Assembly: GCA_947378695.1 (NCBI GenBank)
Contig: CANCKZ010000008.1
Span: forward strand, 1 to 12,660
Length of the DNA: 12,660 bases
From: Rickettsiales bacterium
GTDB lineage: Bacteria; Pseudomonadota; Alphaproteobacteria; Rickettsiales; Deianiraeaceae
Reading direction: 5' to 3'
Part shown: piece by piece, positions 1 through 6,279 of the stretch
Numbering within the stretch: the stretch's first letter is position 1
How the letters are laid out: each line of letters opens with the position of its first letter
The notes under the pieces: generated by a model
Databases searched by the model: none
What the model saw: only the letters and a program-made list of their open reading frames with translations
Told to the model about the DNA's origin: nothing
Position numbers and translations under genes: made by a program

Positions 1-782
1 TCAGTCAGCCAGTCTGTGTTGTTCAACATTGCGTTCGTCGCGCTTTTCACGTATTTTGCATCAAACTTCTTATCGCCAATATAATAGTTAATGCTCATTT
101 TGATGAATTCTTTCAACGCCTCAGGATCGGGATCGTCTTTATTTTTTTCAAGCACATGACGAACAACTTCCAACATGTCATTGGCTTTGGTCACATTTGG
201 CATATCCCCTCTGCGAGGAGCGCTGTCTTTAGGCTTGCTTAGACTCACGAGAAAATCTTTAAAGGCAGTGTCGTGTGCGCTGCTTTTCTCTGCCGCAATA
301 AACGTCTCCAATGCTACACTATGAAATTGCATGTGTCCGCCATTACAGAGGGCTGCATGCTCTTCTGCAAAGGGATTTAGGTGTTTTTTGAGGCTTTGGA
401 TGTGTTTTGAGATAACATCTTGATCAGAATATACCTTATGTGAGGCACCACCTTTATCATCTTTCGGAGACAATACCTGCATCATACCATGCAAGATGCA
501 GGAAAGGTTGTCAATCGCAACCTGTGGTGAGGCGGAGGTAGCAGGCTTCGCTCCTTTGTATAGTTTTACAATTGCGTTTGCATCGCTTTGCGTGATCCAC
601 GAATCAAGTTTCGTTGCGATTTTCTTGCCATTCGCGTCTGTTTTGTCTATAAATGCTTGAACTTTTGCTTCAACTTCTTTAGCTTTTGCTTTAACCATTT
701 CGTCAAGTGCTGCTGCATCTTTCTTTTTGTCTTGCTTCTTTTTGTCAGCACCACCTTGCTTATTGTTGCCACCCTTTGCCAC
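1..782 (-). CDS. Unrecognised lysine-rich protein, GTG start, 3' end outside the window
   Basis: The minus strand is open from position 782 to the left edge, giving 260 residues without a stop. No ATG precedes the body of the protein; the best start is GTG at 780-782 (V/M-A-K-G-G-N-N-K-Q), and the first in-frame ATG is codon 29 (696-698). An in-frame TAA lies about 45 bases upstream of the GTG, so the protein cannot extend far. Residues 1-48 are very rich in Lys, Ala, Asp and Glu (runs such as DKKKQDKKKD), probably disordered or coiled. The rest looks like a soluble, mostly helical protein with two cysteines (one in NLSCILHGMM, one in HAALCNGGH). There is no signal peptide or membrane segment. 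No family is recognised. It lies downstream of tuf on the same strand, 96 bases away, with a hairpin between. No Shine-Dalgarno motif is visible before the GTG, so the start is uncertain; the reading frame itself is convincing. Confidence 0.7.
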   Translation of the reverse strand, partial: MAKGGNNKQGGADKKKQDKKKDAAALDEMVKAKAKEVEAKVQAFIDKTDANGKKIATKLDSWITQSDANAIVKLYKGAKPATSASPQVAIDNLSCILHGMMQVLSPKDDKGGASHKVYSDQDVISKHIQSLKKHLNPFAEEHAALCNGGHMQFHSVALETFIAAEKSSAHDTAFKDFLVSLSKPKDSAPRRGDMPNVTKANDMLEVVRHVLEKNKDDPDPEALKEFIKMSINYYIGDKKFDAKYVKSATNAMLNNTDWLT

Positions 783-798
783 ACAACAATTAAAATTT

Positions 799-836
799 AA
801 TAAGTAAAGACGCTTGAAAAAACGGATTTACTTATT
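799..836. other. Perfect 10-bp inverted repeat between tuf and the GTG-start gene
   Basis: AATAAGTAAA at 799-808 is the exact reverse complement of TTTACTTATT at 827-836, with an 18-base loop. In the transcription direction of tuf (minus strand) the hairpin forms after the tuf stop and about 17 bases before the GTG start. It has no following T-run, so it is not a textbook intrinsic terminator; it may be a weak terminator, a processing site or an attenuator. The stem is nearly all A and T. Confidence 0.4.
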
Positions 837-878
837 GCCCCTTAAACGCAAGGTTCAAAGGGCAAATTGGCGAAAAGA

Positions 879-2066
879 TTACGCAAGAATTTTACCTACA
901 ACTCCAGCACCAACTGTTCTACCACCTTCACGGATAGCAAAACGAAGACCTTCTGTCATAGCAATTGGCGAAATCAATTCAACTGTGATTTTCACGTTAT
1001 CACCTGGCATTACCATTTCAACACCTTCAGGGATTGTAACAGAACCTGTTACGTCTGTTGTCCTGAAATAGAATTGTGGACGGTAACCAGCGAAGAATGG
1101 GCTGTGACGACCGCCTTCTTCTTTTGAAAGAACATAAATTTCAGCTTCGAATTTTGTGTGAGGAGTAACTGTTCCTGGTTTCACGATCACTTGACCACGC
1201 TCCAAGTCGTCTTTTTTCACACCACGAAGAAGAATACCAACGTTATCACCAGCTTGACCTTGATCAAGAAGTTTGCGGAACATTTCCACACCTGTAACCG
1301 TTGTTGTTTGAGTTGTGCGAAGACCGATGATTTCAACTGTTTCACCAACTTTGATGATACCTGTTTCAACACGACCAGTAGCAACTGTACCACGACCGGA
1401 AATTGAGAATACATCTTCAACTGGCATAAGGAATGGTTTGTCAAGTTCACGAGTTGGCATTTCAACGAATGTGTCAAGAGCGTCCATCAATTTTTTGATA
1501 GATTGTGTTCCAAGTTCGGAATCTTCACCGTTAAGAGCTTTCAAAGCGGAACCTCTGATGATTGGAGTGTCGTCGCCTGGGAAGTTGTATAGTGAAAGAA
1601 GTTCACGAACCTCCATTTCAACTAGTTCAAGAAGTTCAAGGTCGTCAACCATGTCGCATTTGTTAAGGAATACAACAAGTTTAGGTACACCAACTTGGCG
1701 TGAAAGAAGAATGTGTTCACGAGTTTGTGGCATTGGACCATCAACCGCGGAAACTACAATAATACCAGCGTCCATTTGAGCGGCACCTGTAATCATGTTT
1801 TTTACGTAATCGGCGTGTCCCGGGCAGTCTACGTGTGCGTAGTGGCGGTTTTCAGATTCGTATTCAACGTGTGCTGTTGAAATTGTGATACCACGAGCTT
1901 TCTCCTCCGGAGCTTTGTCGATGTCATCGTAGTTTTGAACTGCACCACCGAAAAGTTTAGCTTGTACTTTTGTAATAGCAGCTGTTAATGTTGTTTTACC
2001 GTGATCGACGTGACCAATGGTACCAACGTTCATATGAGGTTTATTCCTCTCAAAAGCTTCAGCCAT
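879..2066 (-). CDS. tuf: Translation elongation factor Tu
   Basis: EF-Tu is the GTPase that delivers aminoacyl-tRNA to the ribosomal A site. The 395-residue product has the normal family length. Visible motifs are the G1 loop GHVDHGKT (residues 18-25), the effector region with RGITIS, the G3 DCPGH motif, the G4 NKCD motif, and the two C-terminal beta-barrel domains ending in [10 protein letters not shown]. The start is the ATG at 2064-2066 ([15 protein letters not shown]), the usual EF-Tu N-terminus; no strong Shine-Dalgarno sequence precedes it. The gene stands alone: rpsL, rpsG and fusA do not lie upstream, and no rpsJ, tRNA-Trp, secE or nusG flanks it. It is therefore either a second tuf copy or a rearranged single copy, as seen in some reduced alphaproteobacteria. 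The protein appears intact and no residue looks anomalous. Confidence 0.98.
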   Translation of the reverse strand: MAEAFERNKPHMNVGTIGHVDHGKTTLTAAITKVQAKLFGGAVQNYDDIDKAPEEKARGITISTAHVEYESENRHYAHVDCPGHADYVKNMITGAAQMDAGIIVVSAVDGPMPQTREHILLSRQVGVPKLVVFLNKCDMVDDLELLELVEMEVRELLSLYNFPGDDTPIIRGSALKALNGEDSELGTQSIKKLMDALDTFVEMPTRELDKPFLMPVEDVFSISGRGTVATGRVETGIIKVGETVEIIGLRTTQTTTVTGVEMFRKLLDQGQAGDNVGILLRGVKKDDLERGQVIVKPGTVTPHTKFEAEIYVLSKEEGGRHSPFFAGYRPQFYFRTTDVTGSVTIPEGVEMVMPGDNVKITVELISPIAMTEGLRFAIREGGRTVGAGVVGKILA

Positions 2067-2329
2067 ATGTTTGTATAAAAATAGTTAAAATGAATTTTTT
2101 TAAAAAAGAACACGGTTTTTTTGCTTGTCAAGTTTTTTTTTCATTGTGTTATATTTCAAGTTGTGGTTTTTGGAACACAAGCGTGCATTACACAATGCTT
2201 TGATATTTTGCATAAAATAACTTTATTCAATTTAAAATTGCTTAATGCTTCTTTTATATTTTGCAAGCATTTTTTATTTGACAATCCCCAACAATAGAAT
2301 TGTTGCTGAAATTATATAATATATTTTGT
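2067..2329. promoter_or_regulatory. Divergent regulatory region between tuf and the PPDK regulator, with nested dyads
   Basis: This very AT-rich gap separates two divergent genes, so it must hold a promoter for each. Dyads seen: CATTGTGT (2142-2149) with ACACAATG (2190-2197); inside it GCATT-ACAC-AATGC (2185-2198); AATGCTT (2244-2250) with AAGCATT (2265-2271); and CAACAAT-AGA-ATTGTTG (2289-2305). A TTGACA lies on the plus strand at 2278-2283 and a TATAAT at 2315-2320, but they are 31 bases apart and cannot form one promoter. On the minus strand a TTGACA reads at 2131-2126, and a TATAAC lies farther upstream. I cannot assign either transcription start with confidence. The 2289-2305 dyad is placed where an operator for the plus-strand gene could be. 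Confidence 0.35.
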
Positions 2330-3226
2330 ATGTCTGAAATTCAAGAAGTGAAGGAAGTGGAGGTTAAGGTTGAAGGCGTTGTTGAGGTTAATGGAACGAA
2401 AGCGTGTAATGTGCATTTAGTCTCCGATTCCACGGGTGATACTTTGCTTACAATGGCATCGTCTATTACAGCACAATTTCCAAAGGTAGATTTCAAAAAA
2501 TTCACTTGGTTTTTAACAAGAACGGAAAACGAAATGAATGTTATTGTTGATGGCATAAAGAAAAACAAGGGAATTGTTATGTATACAATTGTTTCGCCAA
2601 AATTCGAAGATATGCTTCAAGCCGTTTGTTCAGACCTAAACATTCCCTGCATTCCAATCCTTTCAAAAATTACTCGCACATTTCAAAGATATTTAGGCGA
2701 AGACAGCTTGGGAACTCTTAGCACAATATCGAACGATATTCCTGCCGGTTATGCAAACAGAATTGAGGCGATTAACTACACAATATCACACGATGACGGC
2801 GGACTTTTAGAAGACCTTGACGAAGCGGATATTATTATAATTGGTGCGTCAAGAACATCAAAAACGCCGGTTAGCATCTATCTTTCCTATCGAGGTTATA
2901 AGGTTGTCAACATTCCATTTGTTACAACAGAAACATTTCCGTCTATTATTTTTTCCATAAAAAAACCGCTAATTGTTGGGTTAGTAGCAGATGCCGAACG
3001 CTTGGAGGCAATTCGTAAATCACGGATATCTTCCCTCAGCGGAGATTCGGAAAAATCGCAATATACGGACATTGATAAAATTCGGGAGGAAATCGTGGAA
3101 TCACGCAAGCTTTTCACAAAACTTGGCTGCCCTGTAATTAACATAACGGAAAAGTCTATCGAAGAAACATCGGTTTATATTATGAAGCAATTGACGAAGA
3201 AGATTGCTTTGGAAGGGGTAGGGTAG
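2330..3226 (+). CDS. Pyruvate,phosphate dikinase regulatory protein (DUF299 bifunctional kinase/Pi-phosphotransferase)
   Basis: This family controls pyruvate,phosphate dikinase (or PEP synthase) by ADP-dependent phosphorylation of an active-site threonine and by Pi-dependent dephosphorylation, so it sets the pyruvate/PEP balance. The 298-residue product carries the family marks: HLVSDSTGDT near residues 29-38; the P-loop GASRTSKT at 172-179 followed by PVSIYLSYRGYKVVNIP; GLVADAERLEAIRKSR near 217-232; and the C-terminal GCPVINITEKSIEET at about 266-280. I chose the ATG at 2330; a TTG at 2300 in the same frame would add ten residues (MLLKLYNIFC) that look like promoter sequence. About 24 residues before the conserved core form a Glu/Val-rich extension, longer than usual. 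The partner enzyme (ppdK or ppsA) is not in the window, so which of the two is controlled cannot be told from context, although PPDK is usual in alphaproteobacteria. Confidence 0.93.
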   Translation: MSEIQEVKEVEVKVEGVVEVNGTKACNVHLVSDSTGDTLLTMASSITAQFPKVDFKKFTWFLTRTENEMNVIVDGIKKNKGIVMYTIVSPKFEDMLQAVCSDLNIPCIPILSKITRTFQRYLGEDSLGTLSTISNDIPAGYANRIEAINYTISHDDGGLLEDLDEADIIIIGASRTSKTPVSIYLSYRGYKVVNIPFVTTETFPSIIFSIKKPLIVGLVADAERLEAIRKSRISSLSGDSEKSQYTDIDKIREEIVESRKLFTKLGCPVINITEKSIEETSVYIMKQLTKKIALEGVG

Positions 3227-3290
3227 GGGTTATTTTTTACAGTTATTGTTTTTTTGCATATCAACAATATTTGTTTCAAGTTTAGTAACT

Positions 3291-3340
3291 TTTGCTTCCA
3301 CATTTTCACTCGCTATATTGTATATAATAACCAACTTTTT
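3291..3340. repeat. Direct repeat, copy 1 (50 bases)
   Basis: This stretch matches 3471-3520 without gaps at an offset of exactly 180 bases. I count about 41 identical bases of 50; the last ten (CCAACTTTTT) are identical, and TGCTTCCA near the left end is shared. Most differences are C/T exchanges. On the minus strand both copies read KKLV..YNI..S..VEA in one frame. The similarity is far above chance for a noncoding gap and indicates a duplication. Confidence 0.7.
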
Positions 3341-3470
3341 CAACACCACTCCGCCACCGCAGAACCAGTCGCCACACGCCTTCTTTCCAAAATTTGAACA
3401 TCGGGGCGGTTGCGAAATTTCCGGCGGATATCCCTCATTTCATTCGTGCTATCCCACAAAAACTTCGCTT
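3341..3470. other. G+C-rich block between the two repeat copies
   Basis: By hand count about 67 of these 130 bases are G or C (about 52%), clearly above the surrounding AT-rich sequence. It contains clusters such as CCGCCACCGC (3351-3360) and TCGGGGCGGT (3401-3410). The block is bracketed by the direct repeats, as an inserted or tandemly amplified unit would be. A minus-strand frame through it (about 49 codons, with RDIRRKFRNRPDV) is open, but nothing identifies it as a real protein. Confidence 0.5.
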
Positions 3471-3520
3471 TCTGCTTCCACACTCCCACTTATTATATTG
3501 TATACATTAACCAACTTTTT
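3471..3520. repeat. Direct repeat, copy 2 (50 bases)
   Basis: Second copy of the 3291-3340 repeat, 180 bases downstream, about 82% identical with no gaps. It contains TATTGTATA and CCAACTTTTT like copy 1. A partly matching CAAC follows both copies, so the repeat may extend a few bases to the right. Confidence 0.7.
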
Positions 3521-3569
3521 CCAACTGCAAAACCCCATTTTTTTTATTTTTTCCTCCCAAAAAGTGCGT

Positions 3570-3595
3570 TTTTGTTATAGCGTGCTATAACAAAA
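3570..3595. repeat. Palindrome 1, GTTATAG/CTATAAC core
   Basis: TTTTGTTATAGC (3570-3581) and GCTATAACAAAA (3584-3595) are exact reverse complements around a two-base centre (GT). No T-run follows on either strand, so it is not a standard intrinsic terminator. The half-site GTTATAG recurs in the palindrome at 3688-3715. This could be a dimeric-protein binding site, a hairpin protecting the 3' end of a transcript, or a small repeated element. Confidence 0.65.
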
Positions 3596-3687
3596 GTGAT
3601 GGTCGTGATTTTCCGTAAAATGAAGAAGTCAATTCGCATAAGGGTTTGTTTGATTTTGAGAAAAATATTTTTTTTCTTTTTTATTTT

Positions 3688-3715
3688 TGTTATAGTGTAC
3701 TAGTACACTATAACA
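3688..3715. repeat. Palindrome 2, perfect 28 bases with the same GTTATAG/CTATAAC half-sites
   Basis: TGTTATAGTGTACT (3688-3701) is followed directly by its exact reverse complement (3702-3715). It shares the outer half-sites GTTATAG and CTATAAC with palindrome 1 but has a 12-base core between them instead of 4. It lies about 35 bases downstream of the ABC-F stop on the minus strand and is followed there by an A-rich, not T-rich, run, so it does not look like an intrinsic terminator. A poly-T tract lies to its left on the plus strand. Confidence 0.7.
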
Positions 3716-3750
3716 CCAAGGAAAAGCGGTGGTGCGAAAGGGCAGAATTA

Positions 3751-5256
3751 CTACCCATTGTTGACCTCACTCCAACCAATTTTGGAAAGGAACGCCTCGT
3801 AAGTTCCTTCAAACACAAATGTTTTGCCACCGTCAAAAATCACCAATTTGTTTGCGATGTTTTTCAGGAAGTGTTCATCGTGTGTAACCATTACAACGGC
3901 ACCTTGGAAATCTTGAATTGCTTCCATCAAGCTTTCACAGGATTCAATATCAAAGTGGTTGGTAGGTTCATCAAGAAGTAGCAAGTTTGAAGACGACAGA
4001 AGGATTTTCCCAAGCATAACCCTTGATTTTTCACCACCGGAAAGAACGGAGATTTTCTTGTGGGCAAGGTCTCCGGGGAACATCATTTGTGCACAGATTC
4101 TGCGAACGGTGGAATATTCTATCGGCTTTTCAGATTCAACCGTCTCCATTTCTTGGCAAATTGTGTTATCAGGGTGAAGGTGGTCAATGTTTGTTTGCCC
4201 GAAGTATCCGCATTGAACCTTGTTATTCACAACAATCGTTCCTTCAATTGGTTTAAGTTCGTCGTAAATTAGCTTCATCAAAGTTGATTTACCATTACCG
4301 TTTTTCCCGATAATACAGATTTTATCCCCGTGATTCACACTGAAACTTAGGTTTTTCATAAGCACTTTTTCTGGGTCGAAATGAAATCCAAGCTTGTTGA
4401 CTTCCACCATATTCCCGCCAGAACCGTATGGAACATAGGTGAATTTGAAGTTAAGACTGTCAAGTTTTGTCAAGGCCGGTCTTTCTTCTTGTTTGTCCAA
4501 TTGTTTTTGACGAGACTGTGCCGCAGCAGCTTTCGAGGCTTTTGCTCCGAATCGTTTAATCCATTCTTCCGTTTCTTTGCGTTTTTCTTCCTCTTTTACG
4601 CGAGTCTTTTCATAGATTTCCTCTTCCATGTCAATTTGTTCACGAATTTTACCCGTTGAACCTCTAATTTTGCGGAACTTTCCACGGTGAATAATTACTG
4701 TATGGGAAATTACGCTATCCATGAAGGCTCTATCGTGTGTAATTAGCACCAATTCGCCCTTCCATTTCTTCAAAAATCCTTCAAGCCAACGAATTGCGTA
4801 AATATCAAGATAGTTAGTAGGTTCATCTAAAAGCAGAATGTCTGGTTCTTGCAAAAGGATTTTGGCAAGGTTAATTTTCACTTGGTTACCACCTGAAAAG
4901 GTGCTGGGATCTTGCAACATGTTTTCTTCCGTAAAACCAAGACCAAGCAGAATTTTTTCGCCTTTCCATTCTTCCCATTCACGCTCTGGTGGAAGGATTT
5001 GCGTAACTTCTTCCAAAACCGTTTGTTTTGTGAAATGAATGTGTTGGTTCAAATAACCAATTGTGTAAGCATCATCATATTCAATCGTTCCGGAATCTGG
5101 TTGTTGTTCGCGAAGAAGTAGTTTGAAAAATGTACTTTTCCCACTTCCGTTTCTGCCAATAAGGCCGATTTTCTCACGAGGGTTGATCGTTAAATTTACT
5201 GAATCAAAAAGGACTCTTCCGCCAAATTCGATTGACGCATCTTGAATTGTGATTAT
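3751..5256 (-). CDS. ABC-F family ATPase (two NBDs, no membrane domain), non-canonical start
   Basis: ABC-F proteins are soluble twin ATPases that act on the ribosome, as translation factors or antibiotic-protection factors. Numbering from an ATA at 5254-5256 gives 501 residues. The first domain has FGG near 11-13, Walker A GRNGSGKST at 34-42, signature SGGNQ at 121-125, Walker B LLLDEPTNYLD from 141 and switch His174. A charged helical linker (about 208-258, KRKETEEWIKRFGAKASKAAAAQSR region) matches the ribosome-reaching P-site-tRNA-interaction motif. The second domain has Walker A GKNGNGKST at 317-325, signature SGGEKS at 406-411, Walker B LLLLDEPTNHFD and switch His459. The frame contains no ATG, GTG or TTG between the stop at 5272-5274 and the TTG at 5050-5052, which would delete the first Walker A. 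Homologues usually begin just before such an ITIQDASIEFGG stretch, so ATA (5256), ATC (5253) or ATT (5247) is the likely start, or a start was lost by mutation. Subfamily (Uup, YbiT or other) is not resolved. Confidence 0.9.
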   Translation of the reverse strand: MITIQDASIEFGGRVLFDSVNLTINPREKIGLIGRNGSGKSTFFKLLLREQQPDSGTIEYDDAYTIGYLNQHIHFTKQTVLEEVTQILPPEREWEEWKGEKILLGLGFTEENMLQDPSTFSGGNQVKINLAKILLQEPDILLLDEPTNYLDIYAIRWLEGFLKKWKGELVLITHDRAFMDSVISHTVIIHRGKFRKIRGSTGKIREQIDMEEEIYEKTRVKEEEKRKETEEWIKRFGAKASKAAAAQSRQKQLDKQEERPALTKLDSLNFKFTYVPYGSGGNMVEVNKLGFHFDPEKVLMKNLSFSVNHGDKICIIGKNGNGKSTLMKLIYDELKPIEGTIVVNNKVQCGYFGQTNIDHLHPDNTICQEMETVESEKPIEYSTVRRICAQMMFPGDLAHKKISVLSGGEKSRVMLGKILLSSSNLLLLDEPTNHFDIESCESLMEAIQDFQGAVVMVTHDEHFLKNIANKLVIFDGGKTFVFEGTYEAFLSKIGWSEVNNG

Positions 5257-5279
5257 ACAGAACGGGAAAAATTATTCAA
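5252..5279 (-). promoter_or_regulatory. Candidate sigma70-type promoter of the ABC-F gene
   Basis: On the minus strand TTGAAT (5279-5274) is followed after 16 bases by a perfect TATAAT (5257-5252). Transcription would begin near 5246-5245, inside the region where the ABC-F protein should start. If so, the ATA at 5256 would lie upstream of the transcript, and the message would be leaderless or nearly so, starting about at ATT (5247) or just before the out-of-frame ATG at 5240-5238. Confidence 0.45.
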
Positions 5280-5295
5280 TGGACTAAGTTTGAGT

Positions 5296-5325
5296 AAAAA
5301 AATTAAATTGCAAGAATTTAATTTT
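5296..5325 (-). terminator. Candidate intrinsic terminator after the EamA gene
   Basis: AAAATTAAATT (5299-5309) and AATTTAATTTT (5315-5325) are exact reverse complements around the loop GCAAG. On the minus strand the stem is followed by a run of T (complement of A at 5296-5302, partly within the stem), a few bases after the transporter stop at 5338. The stem is all A and T, so it is weak by normal standards. It would separate the EamA transcript from the ABC-F gene. Confidence 0.4.
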
Positions 5326-5337
5326 AATAAATCAATT

Positions 5338-6195
5338 TCAATATTCGTGTCTTTTCACAACGAAGTAGACACTTACGCCAATAATAACAGCACCAACGGC
5401 CGTAAGCATTTTAACATCTGTGCCAAAAACAATAATATCCATTACAAGATACATCAAAAACCGCACAAATTCCATAGCATTCACCAAATACCCCTTACTA
5501 ACCTGATAAGCCTTCATTGAAAAATATTGCGATGCAATTGAAAGAGCCCCAAGATACAATATCGGTTTCAAAATATCCTTTGGAAGCTCAATCTTCCCAA
5601 AATAGACAATCATACCTGTGAATATTACCGAATAAATTGTGATATAATAAAGCGAAATGTTAATTCGCACCTTTCTGTTAGCAATGAACTTATTCAATGT
5701 TGATGCAATTCCCCAAAACATTACGCACACAAATGCAAGAATGTAGTATCTGTTGAAATCGTGGATATATGGTTCAAGAATAATCACAACACCGATAACG
5801 GCAAAAAGTTTGGCTATCCACGCATGGTTTGGAATTTTTTCGTTTAGAAACGTTGAAAGCAAAATGTTGGAAATGAACGGAGACAAAAACCCAATAGTCA
5901 TAGCAATGTGCATTGGCATGTGAGTGTAGACTGTCGGCCACAGAAATGTTCCAACCGTGAAACAAATGGCACGAAGAATCATTGCCCACTGCGGAACATT
6001 TTCCACGAAGTGTTTTGGCTCGGTTTTAAGAGTTCGCAAAATAAACGGCAGAATAATTATTAATGCTGAAATGTGGCGAAAAAACGATGCAATTGCGGAG
6101 GTTATCATGTTGCTGTCAACCATCAACTTTATCACTACAACAAGCATTACATTGAAAAACGAAGATGCTATGTTGAAAAATAATGCCCTGCCCAT
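5338..6195 (-). CDS. DMT-superfamily transporter, EamA domains, about ten membrane helices
   Basis: The 285-residue product is hydrophobic throughout and fits the drug/metabolite transporter fold of two five-helix EamA repeats. The first repeat ends with the typical pattern AMTIGFLSPFISNILLSTF-LNEK...WIAKLFAVIGVVIILEP (about 98-142), where the conserved Glu119 follows a helix. The second runs from about 151 (YILAFVCVMFWGIASTLNKF) to the C-terminal GAVIIGVSVYFVVKRHEY. Family members carry amino acids, nucleosides, S-adenosylmethionine or drugs; in Rickettsia a DMT protein imports S-adenosylmethionine. The substrate here cannot be told from sequence alone. The start is the ATG at 6193-6195, directly followed by a membrane helix. 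It diverges from thiL across an 84-base gap and lies upstream of the ABC-F gene on the same strand. No signs of damage. Confidence 0.88.
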   Translation of the reverse strand: MGRALFFNIASSFFNVMLVVVIKLMVDSNMITSAIASFFRHISALIIILPFILRTLKTEPKHFVENVPQWAMILRAICFTVGTFLWPTVYTHMPMHIAMTIGFLSPFISNILLSTFLNEKIPNHAWIAKLFAVIGVVIILEPYIHDFNRYYILAFVCVMFWGIASTLNKFIANRKVRINISLYYITIYSVIFTGMIVYFGKIELPKDILKPILYLGALSIASQYFSMKAYQVSKGYLVNAMEFVRFLMYLVMDIIVFGTDVKMLTAVGAVIIGVSVYFVVKRHEY

Positions 6196-6215
6196 TTTTA
6201 AAACTAAAAAAGAAA

Positions 6216-6245
6216 ATAATATTCTTGAAACTTAACAATATTCAA
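6216..6245 (-). promoter_or_regulatory. Candidate promoter of the EamA transporter gene
   Basis: On the minus strand TTGAAT (6245-6240) and TATTAT (6221-6216) are separated by 18 bases. The start of transcription would fall near 6209, giving a leader of about 14 bases before the ATG at 6195. It overlaps the thiL promoter candidate on the other strand. Confidence 0.4.
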
Positions 6246-6260
6246 ATGTCAATTGATAAT
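6232..6260 (+). promoter_or_regulatory. Candidate promoter of thiL
   Basis: TTAACA (6232-6237) and GATAAT (6255-6260) are separated by exactly 17 bases; each differs from the sigma70 consensus at one position. Transcription would begin near 6267, giving a leader of about 13 bases with no Shine-Dalgarno motif. Confidence 0.5.
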
Positions 6261-6271
6261 TGATAATTGAA
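6251..6271 (+). repeat. Tandem heptamer AATTGAT, nearly three units
   Basis: AATTGAT (6251-6257), AATTGAT (6258-6264) and AATTGAA (6265-6271) follow directly on each other. The first junction forms the -10-like GATAAT of the thiL promoter and the second junction forms another GATAAT seven bases later, so unit number could shift the promoter. Confidence 0.6.
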
Positions 6272-6279
6272 CTGTTGAT

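Larger units (their letters stand above)
3227..3750. other. 524-base intergenic region with direct repeats and palindromes
   Basis: This is the only long gap in the window. It lies between the 3' ends of two convergent genes. It holds, in order, a first repeat copy, a G+C-rich block, a second repeat copy, T-rich runs, and two related palindromes, each listed separately. I see no tRNA, no convincing protein gene and no clear intrinsic terminator with a T-tail for either flanking gene. Two short minus-strand frames exist: ATG at 3538 to a stop at 3449 (29 codons, beginning MGFCSWKKLV), and GTG at 3349 to a stop at 3230 (39 codons, beginning VVLKKLV). Both read through the repeat copies in the same frame, but all differences between the copies change the amino acid, so coding is not supported. 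Confidence 0.6.

Noticed and set aside
588..800. Plus-strand ORF of 70 codons
   Set aside because: It is antisense to the Lys-rich gene at 1-782, and its Phe/Leu-rich product is what reverse-complemented Lys-rich codons give.
837..863. Imperfect GCCC/GGGC hairpin just after tuf as a terminator
   Set aside because: The stem has a bulge, a long loop and no T-run; too weak to list as a feature.
1315..1779. Plus-strand ORF of 154 codons inside tuf
   Set aside because: It lies wholly antisense to a well-conserved EF-Tu gene and has a Ser/Arg-rich, shadow-like composition.
2300..2329. TTG start giving ten more residues to the PPDK regulator
   Set aside because: The added bases include a TATAAT-like element and half of a dyad, and the family does not need them; ATG at 2330 is better.
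3230..3538. Two short minus-strand peptides read from the repeat copies
   Set aside because: They share KKLV..YNI, but every codon difference is nonsynonymous and the frames differ outside the repeat; kept only as a note in the repeat finding.
3246..3590. Plus-strand ORF of 114 codons in the intergenic gap
   Set aside because: It runs through both repeat copies and has a Phe/Ser/Pro-rich, low-complexity product with no start signal.
3751..5052. ABC-F protein starting at TTG 5052
   Set aside because: It would remove the first Walker A and the whole N-terminal strand region, which are intact in frame just upstream.
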